From Roseiarcus sp963767245 (GTDB taxonomy: Bacteria; Pseudomonadota; Alphaproteobacteria; Rhizobiales; Beijerinckiaceae), in the NCBI GenBank assembly GCA_963767245.1, contig CAVYDG010000013.1:372001-436000 (forward strand): a stretch of 64,000 nt of DNA, given 5' to 3'. The notes beneath the pieces are model-generated. The model saw only the letters and a program-made list of their open reading frames with translations, was not told where the DNA came from and ran no database searches. The translations under genes were made by a program, and so were the position numbers. Below, piece by piece: positions 1-8,023 of this stretch. Position 1 is the stretch's first letter. Each line of letters opens with the position of its first letter.

Positions 1-990
1 GCCCGAATGCATGACCGCGGCCACTTTCTTCGGGTCGAGCGAGTTCGCCTTTTCGGCCGCCTGCTTGATGATCTGGACGGCGGCGTAGGAATAGAGGGTA
101 TAGCCCTGCGGGTCGAAGCCCTTGGCCTTGAACGCTTCGACCGCGTCCTTGGCGTTCGGGTTCTTGCGCGGCTCGGGGCCGAAGGTCATCAGCGTCCCCT
201 CAACGCCCGGACCGCCGATGGCCGCGAACTCGCTGTCGGTGATGCCGTCGCCGGAGATCATGATGGTTTTCATGCCCTGGTCGCGCATCTGCCTTACGAG
301 GAGGCCGCCTTCGATGTGCAGGCCGCCCCACATCAGGTAGTCGGCGCCGGACTGCTTGATCTTGGAGACAATCGCCGAATAGTCCTTTTCCCCCGCGTTG
401 ACGCCCTGGTAGAGGACCTCCTTGACTCCGAACTTGTGCATGTTGGCGAGCGCTGCGTCCGCAAGGCCCTTGCCGTAGGTCGTCTTGTCGTGGATGACCG
501 CGATCTTCTTGCCCTTGAGCTGGTCGCGCGCGTATTCGGCCCAGACCATGCCTTGCTGATCGTCGCGGCCGCAGGTGCGGAACGAGTTCCATAGCTTTCG
601 GTCGGTGACTTTCGGATTGGTCGCCGCCGGGGTGATGAGCAGAACGCCGTGTTCCGCATAGACATTGGAAGCGGGAATCGTCACCCCGGAATTGAAATGG
701 CCGACCACAAACTGGACCCCGTCGCCGATGAATTTGTTGGCGATCGACACGCCCTGCTTGGGATCGGACGCGTCGTCGCCCAGGTCGACGTCAATCTGTT
801 GCCCGAGGATGCCTCCCGCCTCGTTGATGTCCGCGGCCGCCTGCCGGACGCCCCGGGTCAGTTGCGCCCCGAAGGCCGCGCTGGCGCCAGTGATCGGCGC
901 GCCGACCCCGATTTTGATCTCCGCCTGCGCCGCTCCCGCGAACCACAGGGACAAAGCGACGGACATGGACTTCAGAACGCCGGCCCCCAT
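1..990 (-). CDS. Branched-chain amino acid ABC transporter substrate-binding protein (LivK type), 3' end outside window
   Basis: Periplasmic type 1 binding protein (Peripla_BP_6 / LivK family) that would deliver a hydrophobic amino acid to a LivHMGF transporter. The reading frame starts at ATG 990 with a Sec signal ending AGAAQA, followed by the typical EIKIGVGAPITG strand, and stays open to base 1, so about 330 residues are present and roughly 40 C-terminal residues are missing compared with its neighbour. It is a tandem paralogue of the gene at 1194-2309, most residues being identical. The last 134 bases inside the window match the neighbour exactly, which suggests recent gene conversion. 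The ligand cannot be told from sequence. Confidence 0.9.
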   Translation of the reverse strand, partial: MGAGVLKSMSVALSLWFAGAAQAEIKIGVGAPITGASAAFGAQLTRGVRQAAADINEAGGILGQQIDVDLGDDASDPKQGVSIANKFIGDGVQFVVGHFNSGVTIPASNVYAEHGVLLITPAATNPKVTDRKLWNSFRTCGRDDQQGMVWAEYARDQLKGKKIAVIHDKTTYGKGLADAALANMHKFGVKEVLYQGVNAGEKDYSAIVSKIKQSGADYLMWGGLHIEGGLLVRQMRDQGMKTIMISGDGITDSEFAAIGGPGVEGTLMTFGPEPRKNPNAKDAVEAFKAKGFDPQGYTLYSYAAVQIIKQAAEKANSLDPKKVAAVMHSG

Positions 991-1126
991 GATACCCCCT
1001 GCCAATTTGAGGTGGGCTTATAGCAGGTCGGCTTCGGAAGGGCGGCCTTTCTTTCTCATCCGTTATGGGGCGAAGCCGGAGGGGCGCGCTGCAGTTCCGC
1101 TGCTCCCTCAAGCGCCCTCGAGGCGC

Positions 1127-1153
1127 TGCCCCCCGGACTAAGACCGGGGGGGG
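1127..1153 (-). terminator. GC-only hairpin between the two livK genes
   Basis: An 8-bp perfect stem (CCCCCCGG at 1129-1136, CCGGGGGG at 1144-1151) with a 7-base loop lies about 45 bases past the stop of the upstream livK copy on the minus strand. There is no T-run, so it may be an attenuating or mRNA-protecting hairpin, as often found between a binding-protein gene and the next gene, rather than a classical terminator. Confidence 0.4.
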
Positions 1154-1193
1154 CGCGCTCGCGATCAAGCCGCGGCGCGCGGCGGCCGCATCT

Positions 1194-2309
1194 TTAGAGT
1201 TGCTCGAAGCCGATCTTGCCGTCTTCGCCCTTCTTCCACACGTACCAGACGTAATCGACGGTCGTGCGGTCGCCTTTCTTGTCGTAGGAAATGTCGCCGA
1301 TGACGGTGTGGAACGGCATGCCCGAATGCATGACCGCGGCCACTTTCTTCGGGTCGAGCGAGTTCGCCTTTTCGGCCGCCTGCTTGATGATCTGGACGGC
1401 GGCGTAGGAATAGAGGGTATAGCCCTGCGGGTCGAAGCCCTTGGCCTTGAACGAAGCGACAGCGTCCTGAGCATTCGGGTTCTTGCGCGGCTCTGGGCCG
1501 AACGTCATGAGGGTGCCTTCGACGCCCGGGCCGCCGATCGCCGCGAACTCAGAATCGGTGATGCCGTCGCCGGAGATCATGACCGTGCTCATGCCCTGAT
1601 CTCTCATCTGGCGGACGATGAGGCCGCCTTCGGTATGCAGGCCGCCCCACATCAGATAGTCGGCGCCGGACTCTTTGATCTTGGAGACGATCGCCGAATA
1701 GTCCTTCTCGCCGGTGTTCACGCCCTCGTAGAGCACCTCCTTGACGCCCATCTTGTGCATGTTGTCGAGCGCGGCGTCGGCGAGGCCCTTGCCGTAGGTC
1801 GTCTTGTCGTGGACAACCGCGATCTTCTTGCCTTTGAGTTTGTCGCGGGCGAGCTCGGCCCAGACCATGCCCTGCTGGTCGTCGCGGCCGCAGGTGCGGA
1901 ACGCGTCCCACAGATTGCGATCAGTGACTTTGGGATTTGTCGCCGAGGGCGTGATAAACAGGATGCCGTTCTCGGCATAGACATCGGAAGCCGGGATCGT
2001 CACGCCGGAGTTGAAGTGGCCGACGACGAACTTGACCCCGTCGCCGACAAACTTGTTGGCGACCGACACGCCCTGCTTGGGATCGGACACGTCATCGCCC
2101 GGCTCGACTTCGATTTTCTGTCCCAGAATGCCGCCGGCCTTGTTGATGTCCTCGGCCGCCTGGGTGACGCCCTGGCTGAGTTGCGCCCCGAACGCCGCGT
2201 TGGCCCCGGTGATCGGCCCGGCGACGCCGATCTTGATTTGCGCCTGCGCCGCGCCCGCAAGCCACAGCGACAGCGCGAGCGGAACGGCCTTCAGAACGAT
2301 GGATCGCAT
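1194..2309 (-). CDS. Branched-chain amino acid ABC transporter substrate-binding protein (LivK type)
   Basis: Complete 371-residue periplasmic binding protein of the LivK family. Residues 1-23 form a Sec signal (hydrophobic core LALSLWLAGAAQA) and the mature protein starts QIKIGVAGPITG. The conserved motif CGRDDQQG and the hinge segment YDYSAIVSKIK-like region are present, and the length is normal for the family. It lies upstream of, and in the same direction as, a near-duplicate gene that ends outside the window. The start ATG at 2309 follows a GGAGG-like sequence (read on the minus strand). No LivM, LivG or LivF gene is visible; a LivH-type permease lies divergently at 3019-4371. Confidence 0.93.
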   Translation of the reverse strand: MRSIVLKAVPLALSLWLAGAAQAQIKIGVAGPITGANAAFGAQLSQGVTQAAEDINKAGGILGQKIEVEPGDDVSDPKQGVSVANKFVGDGVKFVVGHFNSGVTIPASDVYAENGILFITPSATNPKVTDRNLWDAFRTCGRDDQQGMVWAELARDKLKGKKIAVVHDKTTYGKGLADAALDNMHKMGVKEVLYEGVNTGEKDYSAIVSKIKESGADYLMWGGLHTEGGLIVRQMRDQGMSTVMISGDGITDSEFAAIGGPGVEGTLMTFGPEPRKNPNAQDAVASFKAKGFDPQGYTLYSYAAVQIIKQAAEKANSLDPKKVAAVMHSGMPFHTVIGDISYDKKGDRTTVDYVWYVWKKGEDGKIGFEQL

Positions 2310-2383
2310 TATAACCTCCCATACGGTATTGAAGGGTTAGCTTGCGGAGACTAACCGCGGCAGTTTAACCTGTAAAGAGGAGA

Positions 2384-3022
2384 ATGACGGTTATAGCGCC
2401 CGACCTTTCCCCCTCACGCGCCGGTTCGCTGGACCTGATCGCCGACGACCTGGCGCTCAATTTCGCCAACACCGAATCGGGGCGCGGTTTTCCCACGCAT
2501 GAGAACCATTTCCGCGAAGGTCAGCACGTCGCCCAATGGCTTAAGCACGCCAAGGCGCTGCCGCCGGAAGACGCCGACTGGATCGAGCGCGAGGTTTCAA
2601 AGCGCCCTGATCTGGCCGCGGACCTGCTCAAGCAGGCGATCGCGCTGCGCGAGCCAATTCACGCCATGGGCGTTGCCCTCGGACATCGCGCCAAGCCTCC
2701 CGAATCTGCGCTCGGCGAACTTTCCGCTCTTCACGCGCGATATATCGGCCGAGCAGAGCTCGCGCCCGGCGTGCTCTCCTGCCGCTGGCGATGGAACGTG
2801 CGCGCCGCGCCGGTCGAAGCAGCGCTGGGCCCGGTTGCGCTCGCGGCGGTGAAGCTTTTCACCGAGGGCGATTTTCATCGCATCCGCGAGTGCGGCGGCT
2901 ACGCCTGCGGCTGGCTCTTCTATGATCGGAGCAAGAACAACCGCCGCCGGTGGTGCGAAATGGAGGTCTGCGGCAATCGGGCCAAGCAGCGGCGGCTCGC
3001 GGCGCGGAGGCGCGCGGATTGA
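2384..3022 (+). CDS. CGNR zinc-finger regulator with ABATE domain
   Basis: A 212-residue protein of the CGNR zinc-finger family, proposed to be stress-linked DNA-binding regulators. The N-terminal part carries the ABATE segment (LDLIADDLALNFANT), and the C-terminus has the finger: CGGYACGWLFYD followed about 20 residues later by C-E-M-E-V-CGNR and a basic tail. The start ATG at 2384 is preceded by AAAGAGGAG at good spacing. Its stop TGA overlaps the TTG start of the permease gene, so the two are probably translationally coupled and it may regulate the neighbouring livK genes, which diverge from the same 75-base intergenic region. That role is an inference. Confidence 0.85.
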   Translation: MTVIAPDLSPSRAGSLDLIADDLALNFANTESGRGFPTHENHFREGQHVAQWLKHAKALPPEDADWIEREVSKRPDLAADLLKQAIALREPIHAMGVALGHRAKPPESALGELSALHARYIGRAELAPGVLSCRWRWNVRAAPVEAALGPVALAAVKLFTEGDFHRIRECGGYACGWLFYDRSKNNRRRWCEMEVCGNRAKQRRLAARRRAD

Positions 3023-4371
3023 GCCGCCGCCTGGTCTTTCGCCTGATCGTACTCTTGGCCGCTGCAACGATCGCCGGCTGCTCACCGGTGCTGGAGACCG
3101 ACCAGGCGAGACTCTGCCGCATGGCGCTGCCGGCGCTGATGCCGGAAGCGGCGCAAATCGACATCCTGACGCAAAAGCCCGACCCGGACGGGCGGGGTTT
3201 GACCGTCGCCTTCACCGCGCAGGCGCCGGGCGAAGCCCCTGGCGCTCATCTCGCCGTTTGCCGTTTTCGCGACCCGGGACGGCCGAACGCGTCCCGCGAT
3301 CTGGTGTCGCTGACGCTCGACGGCCGGCCCCTGTCCGAGGCCCGGCTCATCCTTCTCATCCGCTATTGGCTGGCGACGCCGGAGGGTCGCGCCGCCGATC
3401 CCGCCCCGCTCGGCGACGTCAGAGTCCTCCCCGCCGTGCCGCGCCCGCTCGCCTATGGATTGCAGATGGCGCTCGACGGACTGCCGCTTGCGGCCATCTA
3501 TGGGCTCCTGGCGGCGGCCTACTCGCTGATCTATGGCCTGATCGGGCGGATCAATTTCGCCTTCGGCGAAATGGCGGCGGCCGGCGGCTATGCGGCGGCG
3601 ATCGCGGCCCTGGCGATGGTCGGCTGGGCGCCGGCGCCCCTCTTGACCGCGGCCTTCGCGCTTGCCGCCGCGGTCGCGGCGGCCTGGGGGTTCGCCGCGG
3701 CGCGGGTCGTATTCATTCCGCTACGCCAGGCTCGCGGCCAGCAGGTGCTGGTGGCGACCGTGGGACTCGCGCTGTTCCTGCGTGAGCTTTTGCGCCTGGC
3801 GCAGGGCGACCGGAGCTGGATGAGCCCGCAATTCAATCAGCCGTTCGCGCTCGCGCGGGGCGGCGACTTCTTGACCGTCGCCACGCCGATGGCGTTCCTG
3901 TCGAGCGCGGTCGCGCTGGCCGCCGGGCTCGGACTTGTCATCATTTTTCGCTATTCCCGAACGGGGCGCGAGTGGCGCGCTTATGCCGACGATCCGCTCG
4001 CCGCCGAGATGATGGGCGTCAGCCCGGCGGCGATCACCGCCCGCGCCTTCGCCCTCTCCGGCGCTCTCGCCGGACTCGCCGGCGCGACCATGACCGCCGC
4101 CTTCGGCGCGGTCGGTTATGGCCTCTCGGCGACGCTGACCCTGAAGGCGCTGGCGGCGGCGATCGTCGGCGGCATCGGCTCGCTGCCCGGCGCGTTCCTC
4201 GGCGGGCTCATCGTCGGCGCCGCCGAAACCGGGTGGTCGGCGCTGTTCCCAATCGATTACCGCGACATAGCGGTTTATGCGCTGCTCACGATCTTCATCG
4301 CGCTGCGCCCCTCCGGGCTCCTGGGCAAGAGCGAGGCGCTCACCCACAACCTGTTCCCGCGCCGGTCTTGA
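3019..4371 (+). CDS. LivH-type branched-chain amino acid permease with lipoprotein-like N-terminal extension
   Basis: A 450-residue inner-membrane protein. Residues about 150-445 are a typical LivH permease with many hydrophobic helices, the YGLIGRINFAFGEM segment and the cytoplasmic EAA-like loop around GREWRAYADDPLAAEMMGV. Residues 1-23 form a signal with an IAGC lipobox (TTG start at 3019 overlapping the previous stop), followed by about 125 residues of soluble extracytoplasmic sequence with two further Cys. LivH proteins are usually near 300 residues, so the extension is unusual. A longer in-frame ATG at 2950 exists but lies wholly inside the CGNR gene. Partner genes livM, livG and livF are not in the window. 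Confidence 0.85.
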   Translation: MSRRLVFRLIVLLAAATIAGCSPVLETDQARLCRMALPALMPEAAQIDILTQKPDPDGRGLTVAFTAQAPGEAPGAHLAVCRFRDPGRPNASRDLVSLTLDGRPLSEARLILLIRYWLATPEGRAADPAPLGDVRVLPAVPRPLAYGLQMALDGLPLAAIYGLLAAAYSLIYGLIGRINFAFGEMAAAGGYAAAIAALAMVGWAPAPLLTAAFALAAAVAAAWGFAAARVVFIPLRQARGQQVLVATVGLALFLRELLRLAQGDRSWMSPQFNQPFALARGGDFLTVATPMAFLSSAVALAAGLGLVIIFRYSRTGREWRAYADDPLAAEMMGVSPAAITARAFALSGALAGLAGATMTAAFGAVGYGLSATLTLKALAAAIVGGIGSLPGAFLGGLIVGAAETGWSALFPIDYRDIAVYALLTIFIALRPSGLLGKSEALTHNLFPRRS

Positions 4372-4433
4372 CTTGGCACCGGCGCCTCCCACATCCTTGA
4401 CCGCGCTGGCCGGGCCCGCGCACGGAGGCTCCG

Positions 4434-4883
4434 ATGTCTAATCTTTATACCGCCGCGCCGACGAACGTCATGCGCGCTGACGCGCTTGCCGGCGTTCGCA
4501 CTCGGCGCATCCTTGCCGTGTGCATCGATTTTGTCCTCGTCAGCGTGCTGGTGGCGGCGATCTGGTTCGCATCGATCGTGCTGACCCTGGGCCTGGCGCT
4601 GTTCTTCCTGCATCTGACGCTGTGGCCGATCGTCGCCTTCTTCTACAACGGCCTCACGGTCTCGGGCCGCAACATGGCGACGCCGGGGATGCGGATGCTC
4701 GACCTCGAGATGCGGATGCACGACACCGGCGCCCGCGTCCCTTTCATCAACGCGGCGGTGCAGGCCGTGCTGTATTACGTGAGCTGGTGCTTCCCGCCGG
4801 TCTTCCTCGTTTCGCTGGTCGATTCGGAGAAGCGGTGCCTGCACGACATCATCGCCGGCGTCGTGATCGTCAGGAGGCTCTGA
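4434..4883 (+). CDS. RDD family membrane protein
   Basis: 149 residues with three hydrophobic segments (about 27-50, 55-72 and 106-125). The RDD hallmark is degenerate but recognisable: R-x-x-A-V-C-I-D-F in the first helix and ATPGMRMLDLEM in the loop, as in other RDD proteins. Members are small multi-spanning membrane proteins of mostly unknown function; some act in ion or osmotic homeostasis. ATG at 4434 follows CGGAGG. It is co-directional with bpt, 73 bases downstream, and may be in one transcript. Confidence 0.85.
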   Translation: MSNLYTAAPTNVMRADALAGVRTRRILAVCIDFVLVSVLVAAIWFASIVLTLGLALFFLHLTLWPIVAFFYNGLTVSGRNMATPGMRMLDLEMRMHDTGARVPFINAAVQAVLYYVSWCFPPVFLVSLVDSEKRCLHDIIAGVVIVRRL

Positions 4884-4956
4884 TCCGAGGTTTCCGCGCC
4901 GCTCCTGAAGATCTCCGGCCGCCGTCCGCAGCAGCGGGCGGGGAGCGGGAGATCGC

Positions 4957-5700
4957 GTGACCAGGGAAGCGCGCGACGCCCCGCAATTCTATCTGACCGC
5001 TCCTTCGGCATGTCCCTACCTGCCCGGCCAGCAGGAGCGAAAGATCTTCACCCATCTGGTCGGCAAGCGCGCGGCGGCGCTTAACGACCTCCTCACCCAG
5101 ACCGGCTTCCGCCGCTCGCAGACGATCGCCTACCGCCCGGCCTGCGAGAGCTGCCGCGCCTGCGTGTCGGTCAGGGTGCTGGTCGAAGACTTTCGTCCCA
5201 CCGCCAGCCAGCGCCGGGCCCTCCGGGTCAACGCCGACCTTCTCGGCGCCTTTGTCGCGCCGAAGCCGACCAACGAGCACTACTCCCTCTTCCGCTCCTA
5301 TCTCGACAAACGGCACCCGTACGGCGGCATGGCGGACATGTCGTCGCTCGATTTCGCCATGATGGTCGAGGACACCCATATCGACACCGTGCTGACCGAA
5401 TATCGCCCGTTGAGCGCGATCGGCGACGGCCAGGCCTCCGGCCGCCTGCTCGCGGTCTGTCTCACCGACCGCCTCGCCGACGGGCTGTCGCTGGTCTATT
5501 CGTTCTACGACCCCGACGTCGCGCGCCGCTCGCTCGGCAGTTTCGTCATCCTCGACCACATCGAAAAGGCGCGCCAGCTCGGCCTGCCCCACGTCTATCT
5601 CGGCTATTGGGTCGAGGGCTCGAAAAAGATGGGCTACAAGGCGAGCTACCTTCCCCAGGAGCGCCTCGGCCTGCACGGCTGGGCGCGGGTGGAGCGGTAA
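4957..5700 (+). CDS. bpt: Aspartate/glutamate leucyltransferase (N-end rule)
   Basis: 247-residue cytosolic aminoacyl-tRNA-protein transferase of the Bpt/Ate1 family. It transfers leucine from tRNA to N-terminal Asp or Glu, marking the protein for ClpS/ClpAP degradation. The family pattern is clear: N-terminal PQFYLTAPSACPYLPG, the Cys cluster YRPACESCRACVSVRV, and the C-terminal GNAT-like core with SLVYSFYDPD, LGSFVILDHIEKAR and YLGYWVEGSKKMGYKA. GTG at 4957 is the start that gives the standard family N-terminus. No regulatory feature is visible. Confidence 0.95.
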   Translation: MTREARDAPQFYLTAPSACPYLPGQQERKIFTHLVGKRAAALNDLLTQTGFRRSQTIAYRPACESCRACVSVRVLVEDFRPTASQRRALRVNADLLGAFVAPKPTNEHYSLFRSYLDKRHPYGGMADMSSLDFAMMVEDTHIDTVLTEYRPLSAIGDGQASGRLLAVCLTDRLADGLSLVYSFYDPDVARRSLGSFVILDHIEKARQLGLPHVYLGYWVEGSKKMGYKASYLPQERLGLHGWARVER

Positions 5701-5730
5701 GGGGGCGACGGGTCCGAATAGCTGCCATTA

Positions 5731-5759
5731 TTGACGTACTACGCTAAACGTAGTACGTT
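5731..5759 (+). promoter_or_regulatory. Operator palindrome and likely promoter of higBA
   Basis: A perfect 10-bp inverted repeat (ACGTACTACG at 5734-5743, CGTAGTACGT at 5749-5758, 5-base spacer) sits immediately before the HigB start. TTGACG at 5731-5736 and a weak TACGTT at 5754-5759 with a 17-base spacer would form a promoter lying within the palindrome, so a HigA dimer bound here would block it. The expected transcript start coincides with ATG 5766, so the mRNA could be leaderless. Confidence 0.7.
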
Positions 5760-5765
5760 GGCTTT

Positions 5766-6044
5766 ATGATCCGGTCTTGGGCGAATAGCGCCACTCGGCG
5801 ATTTGCTGAAACCGGTAAGAGCAAATTTTCGGGAATAGACGTCGAGGCTGCCGAGGAACTGCTCGCTGCGCTGGAAGCGGCGACAGCGCTCTCCGACTTG
5901 AGCCCTTTGAAATCGGTCGGACTGCATAAGTTGGCGGGGGCGCGACGGGATCAATGGGCGATGGCGGTCAACGGTCCATGGCGCATCTGTTTCCAATTCG
6001 AGGACGGCGATGCCTGGGACGTCGAAATCGTCGACTATCACTGA
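5766..6044 (+). CDS. higB: HigB-type (RelE superfamily) toxin
   Basis: 92-residue RelE/HigB-like mRNA interferase of a type II toxin-antitoxin pair. Recognisable features are the C-terminal half LKSVGLHKLAGARRDQWAMAVNGPWRICFQFEDGDAWDVEIVDYH, in which the N-G-x-W-R-I-x-F segment and the final DYH are typical of the HigB/PemK-like host-killing group. The toxin gene precedes the antitoxin gene, the usual HigBA order, with 13 bases between stop and antitoxin ATG. No SD is visible; see the operator entry for a possible leaderless start. Confidence 0.88.
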   Translation: MIRSWANSATRRFAETGKSKFSGIDVEAAEELLAALEAATALSDLSPLKSVGLHKLAGARRDQWAMAVNGPWRICFQFEDGDAWDVEIVDYH

Positions 6045-6057
6045 TGGAGCCAAGCCG

Positions 6058-6336
6058 ATGAGACCGGTTCATCCGGGCAGGATTCTCAAGCGCGAGATCG
6101 AGGCGCGGCGTCTATCCGCCAACGCCCTCGCCATCGCGCTGCGCACGCCCTCTGGCCGCGTCACCGACATTTTGAACGGCAAGCGGGGCGTTTCGCCCGA
6201 GACCGCGATGCGTCTCGCCCGTTACTTCGGCAACAGCGCACGGTTCTGGCTCAATTTGCAGACGGCTTACGAACTCGCGGTCGCCGAGGGGGAGCTCGGC
6301 GAGCGCATCGCCTTGGAAGTAACGCCGGCAGCTTGA
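6058..6336 (+). CDS. higA: HigA-type antitoxin (HTH_3)
   Basis: 92-residue XRE-type DNA-binding antitoxin. It starts MRPVHPGRILKREIEARRLS, followed by a helix-turn-helix (ALAIALRTPSGRVTDILNGKRGVSPETAMRLARYFG) and the family tail FWLNLQTAYELAVAE. HigA neutralises HigB and represses its own operon, here presumably through the palindrome at 5734-5758. The ATG at 6058 is chosen over an upstream in-frame ATG at 6010 because 6010 lies inside higB and the family N-terminus begins at MRPVHPG. Confidence 0.92.
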   Translation: MRPVHPGRILKREIEARRLSANALAIALRTPSGRVTDILNGKRGVSPETAMRLARYFGNSARFWLNLQTAYELAVAEGELGERIALEVTPAA

Positions 6337-6347
6337 CGGCCGCGCCC

Positions 6348-7493
6348 CTACCGCCAGAACCTCGTGCTCGCGATCCGCGCGCCCTCGGTCAGCGCGGCGA
6401 ACTTCGCCCAGACGATGTCGGGATCGACCGCGGCCTGGCCGACCCAGGTGCCGTAGCCGCAGTCGCTGCCGGCGATCACGTTCTCGCGGCCGACCAGCCT
6501 GCCGTAATTGCCGATCCGGTTGGCGATCACTTCCGGATGCTCGATAAAGTTCGACTTCAATTCGATGACGCCGGGAATCAGCACTTTGCCTTCCGGCAGC
6601 TTCGTCGTCTCGAACACCGCATATTCGTGCGCGTGGCGCGGATTGGCCGCTTCGAGCGACAGCGCCGCGGGCTTCGCCGCAAGCACGACGTCGACGATCT
6701 CGGCGAGCGGAACGTCGCAATGGTGCGGGCCTTCATAATTGCCCCAGCAGAGATGCATGCGGACCCGCTCCGCGGGGATGTTGGCGAGCGCCCCGTTCAA
6801 GGCTTCAACATGTTCGGCGGCCCGCTTGCGAAACTCATTCACTTCGAGATTCGCATATTGGATATGCCGGCCCATCGCCAGGTCCGGGCAATCGATCTGC
6901 AGGTCGAAACCCGCCGCGACGATCGCCTCGTATTCCGGCCGCATCGCATCCGAGATCGCCGCGAGATACGCGCTCTCGCTGGGGTAATGGCCGTTGCGGA
7001 AGAAGAGCGAGATGACGCCCGGCGACGCGGCGGTCATGAAAGCGCGCTGAGTTCCCCCCTCCCCGACCGCGAGCTTCAGATTGTCGACGTCCCCGCGGAC
7101 GGCGTCGGGATCGGCGACGGCGATCGGGCCGTTGCAGGCCGGCGTTTTCCGCCGCGACCGGCCGGGATCGCCGAACACCCGCTTCGCCATGTTCGGAAAC
7201 TCGACCAGGTCCTGGTAGACGAAACTGTTGCTCGTCCCGCCGAAGCCGGCGAGCCGGTCCTTCACATAAGTCGCGTAGCTCGGCTTCGACATCTCGCCGT
7301 CATTGACGATGTCGAGCCCCGCCTTTCGCTGCTTCGCCACGACTTCGGCGACAGCGGCGCGGATGCGCCGCGTCAGGACCTCACGATCGACCGCCCTGCC
7401 CTCCTCCTTGGCGTACATCATCTGGATGAGGTCATCCGGCCGCGGCAGGCTTCCGGTGTGGGTGGTCAGAAACCGATCGACGCTATGGGGCAT
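6348..7493 (-). CDS. Cobalamin-independent methionine synthase II-like protein
   Basis: 381-residue single-domain protein of the MetE C-terminal (UROD/MetE-like) superfamily, far shorter than true MetE (about 750). Opening motif TTHTGSLPRP is characteristic. The zinc ligand set of the family is present: H-x-C in MHLCWGNYEG, Glu in LSLEAANPRHAHE, and Cys in GSDCGYG. Such stand-alone proteins include epoxyalkane:coenzyme M transferases and uncharacterised methyl/thiol transferases, so methionine synthesis should not be assumed. Convergent with higBA, its stop lies 11 bases from the higA stop. Confidence 0.88.
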   Translation of the reverse strand: MPHSVDRFLTTHTGSLPRPDDLIQMMYAKEEGRAVDREVLTRRIRAAVAEVVAKQRKAGLDIVNDGEMSKPSYATYVKDRLAGFGGTSNSFVYQDLVEFPNMAKRVFGDPGRSRRKTPACNGPIAVADPDAVRGDVDNLKLAVGEGGTQRAFMTAASPGVISLFFRNGHYPSESAYLAAISDAMRPEYEAIVAAGFDLQIDCPDLAMGRHIQYANLEVNEFRKRAAEHVEALNGALANIPAERVRMHLCWGNYEGPHHCDVPLAEIVDVVLAAKPAALSLEAANPRHAHEYAVFETTKLPEGKVLIPGVIELKSNFIEHPEVIANRIGNYGRLVGRENVIAGSDCGYGTWVGQAAVDPDIVWAKFAALTEGARIASTRFWR

Positions 7494-7593
7494 TGTCCTC
7501 GCCTATGGGGGCTTTCGCAACTTCGATGTTGGAGCCATGAGCGAAATAGAACAAGATACGCGTCCCGGCCGCAAACGGCGTACTGTCTTAGCC

Positions 7594-7623
7594 GTCATTG
7601 CGAGCGTGAGCCGAAGCAATCCA
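7594..7623 (+). repeat. Palindromic intergenic repeat unit, copy 1
   Basis: Begins GTCATTGCGAGCGTGAG and ends GAAGCAATCCA. The same 28-35 base unit recurs, in either orientation, at 7841-7870, 7893-7940, 7963-7992, 12801-12828 and 12857-12891. Adjacent copies are in opposite orientation, so pairs can fold into a long hairpin, as in REP/BIME-like elements. Confidence 0.8.
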
Positions 7624-7702
7624 TCCCACTGCGTTCAAAAAGGATCGCTTCGGCTTCACCCCGCCTCCGTCCGCTGAATCCTCGTAAGAGAGCGACCCAC
7701 TC

Positions 7703-7840
7703 GTGCCGCGCGAGCCGTGCGTCTACATCATCGCCAACCGCCGGCAGGGAACACTTTATACCGGCGTCACCTCGAATCTCGCTCAGCGTATCTTCCAGCA
7801 CCGCCAGGGCGAGACCCCGGGATTCGCGACCCGCTATGGA
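7703..7840 (+). pseudogene. GIY-YIG nuclease family fragment, cut off by a repeat
   Basis: A GTG start at 7703 opens a frame whose first 46 residues match the N-terminal half of a short GIY-YIG protein of the YhbQ type: VYIIANRRQGTLYTGVTSN then LAQRIFQHRQGE and GFATRYG. Full-length members continue for about 45 more residues. Here the frame runs at base 7841 straight into a copy of the palindromic repeat (reading WIASPSARNDA) and no remaining domain is found downstream. The Y-x-I...Y-T-G-V-T core is intact but the catalytic Glu region is gone, so it is scored as a broken gene. Confidence 0.75.
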
Positions 7841-7992
7841 TGGATTGCTTCGCCTTCGGCTCGCAATGACGCGCCCCGCAACCCCCGCCGCCGTCATTGC
7901 GAGGACCCGCGGGCTGGACCCGCGGGGACGAAGCAATCCAGCCGCCGCCGCGACCTACGGGATGGATTGCTTCGGCTCACGCTCGCAATGAC
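7841..7992. repeat. Cluster of three palindromic repeat units
   Basis: Three copies of the GTCATTGCGAG...GCAATCCA unit in alternating orientation: 7841-7870 (minus), 7893-7940 (plus, with an internal GC-rich palindrome around GACCCGCGGGCTGGACCCGC) and 7963-7992 (minus). The last two are about 20 bases apart and could form one extended hairpin between the broken GIY-YIG gene and the end of sdaA. Confidence 0.8.
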
Positions 7993-8023
7993 GTTTGCGA
8001 ACTCTTGTCACCTCTCAACGCCC

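Noticed and set aside
1065..2354. A 429-residue frame opposite livK
   Set aside because: Antisense shadow of a well-supported gene in high-GC DNA; no domain.
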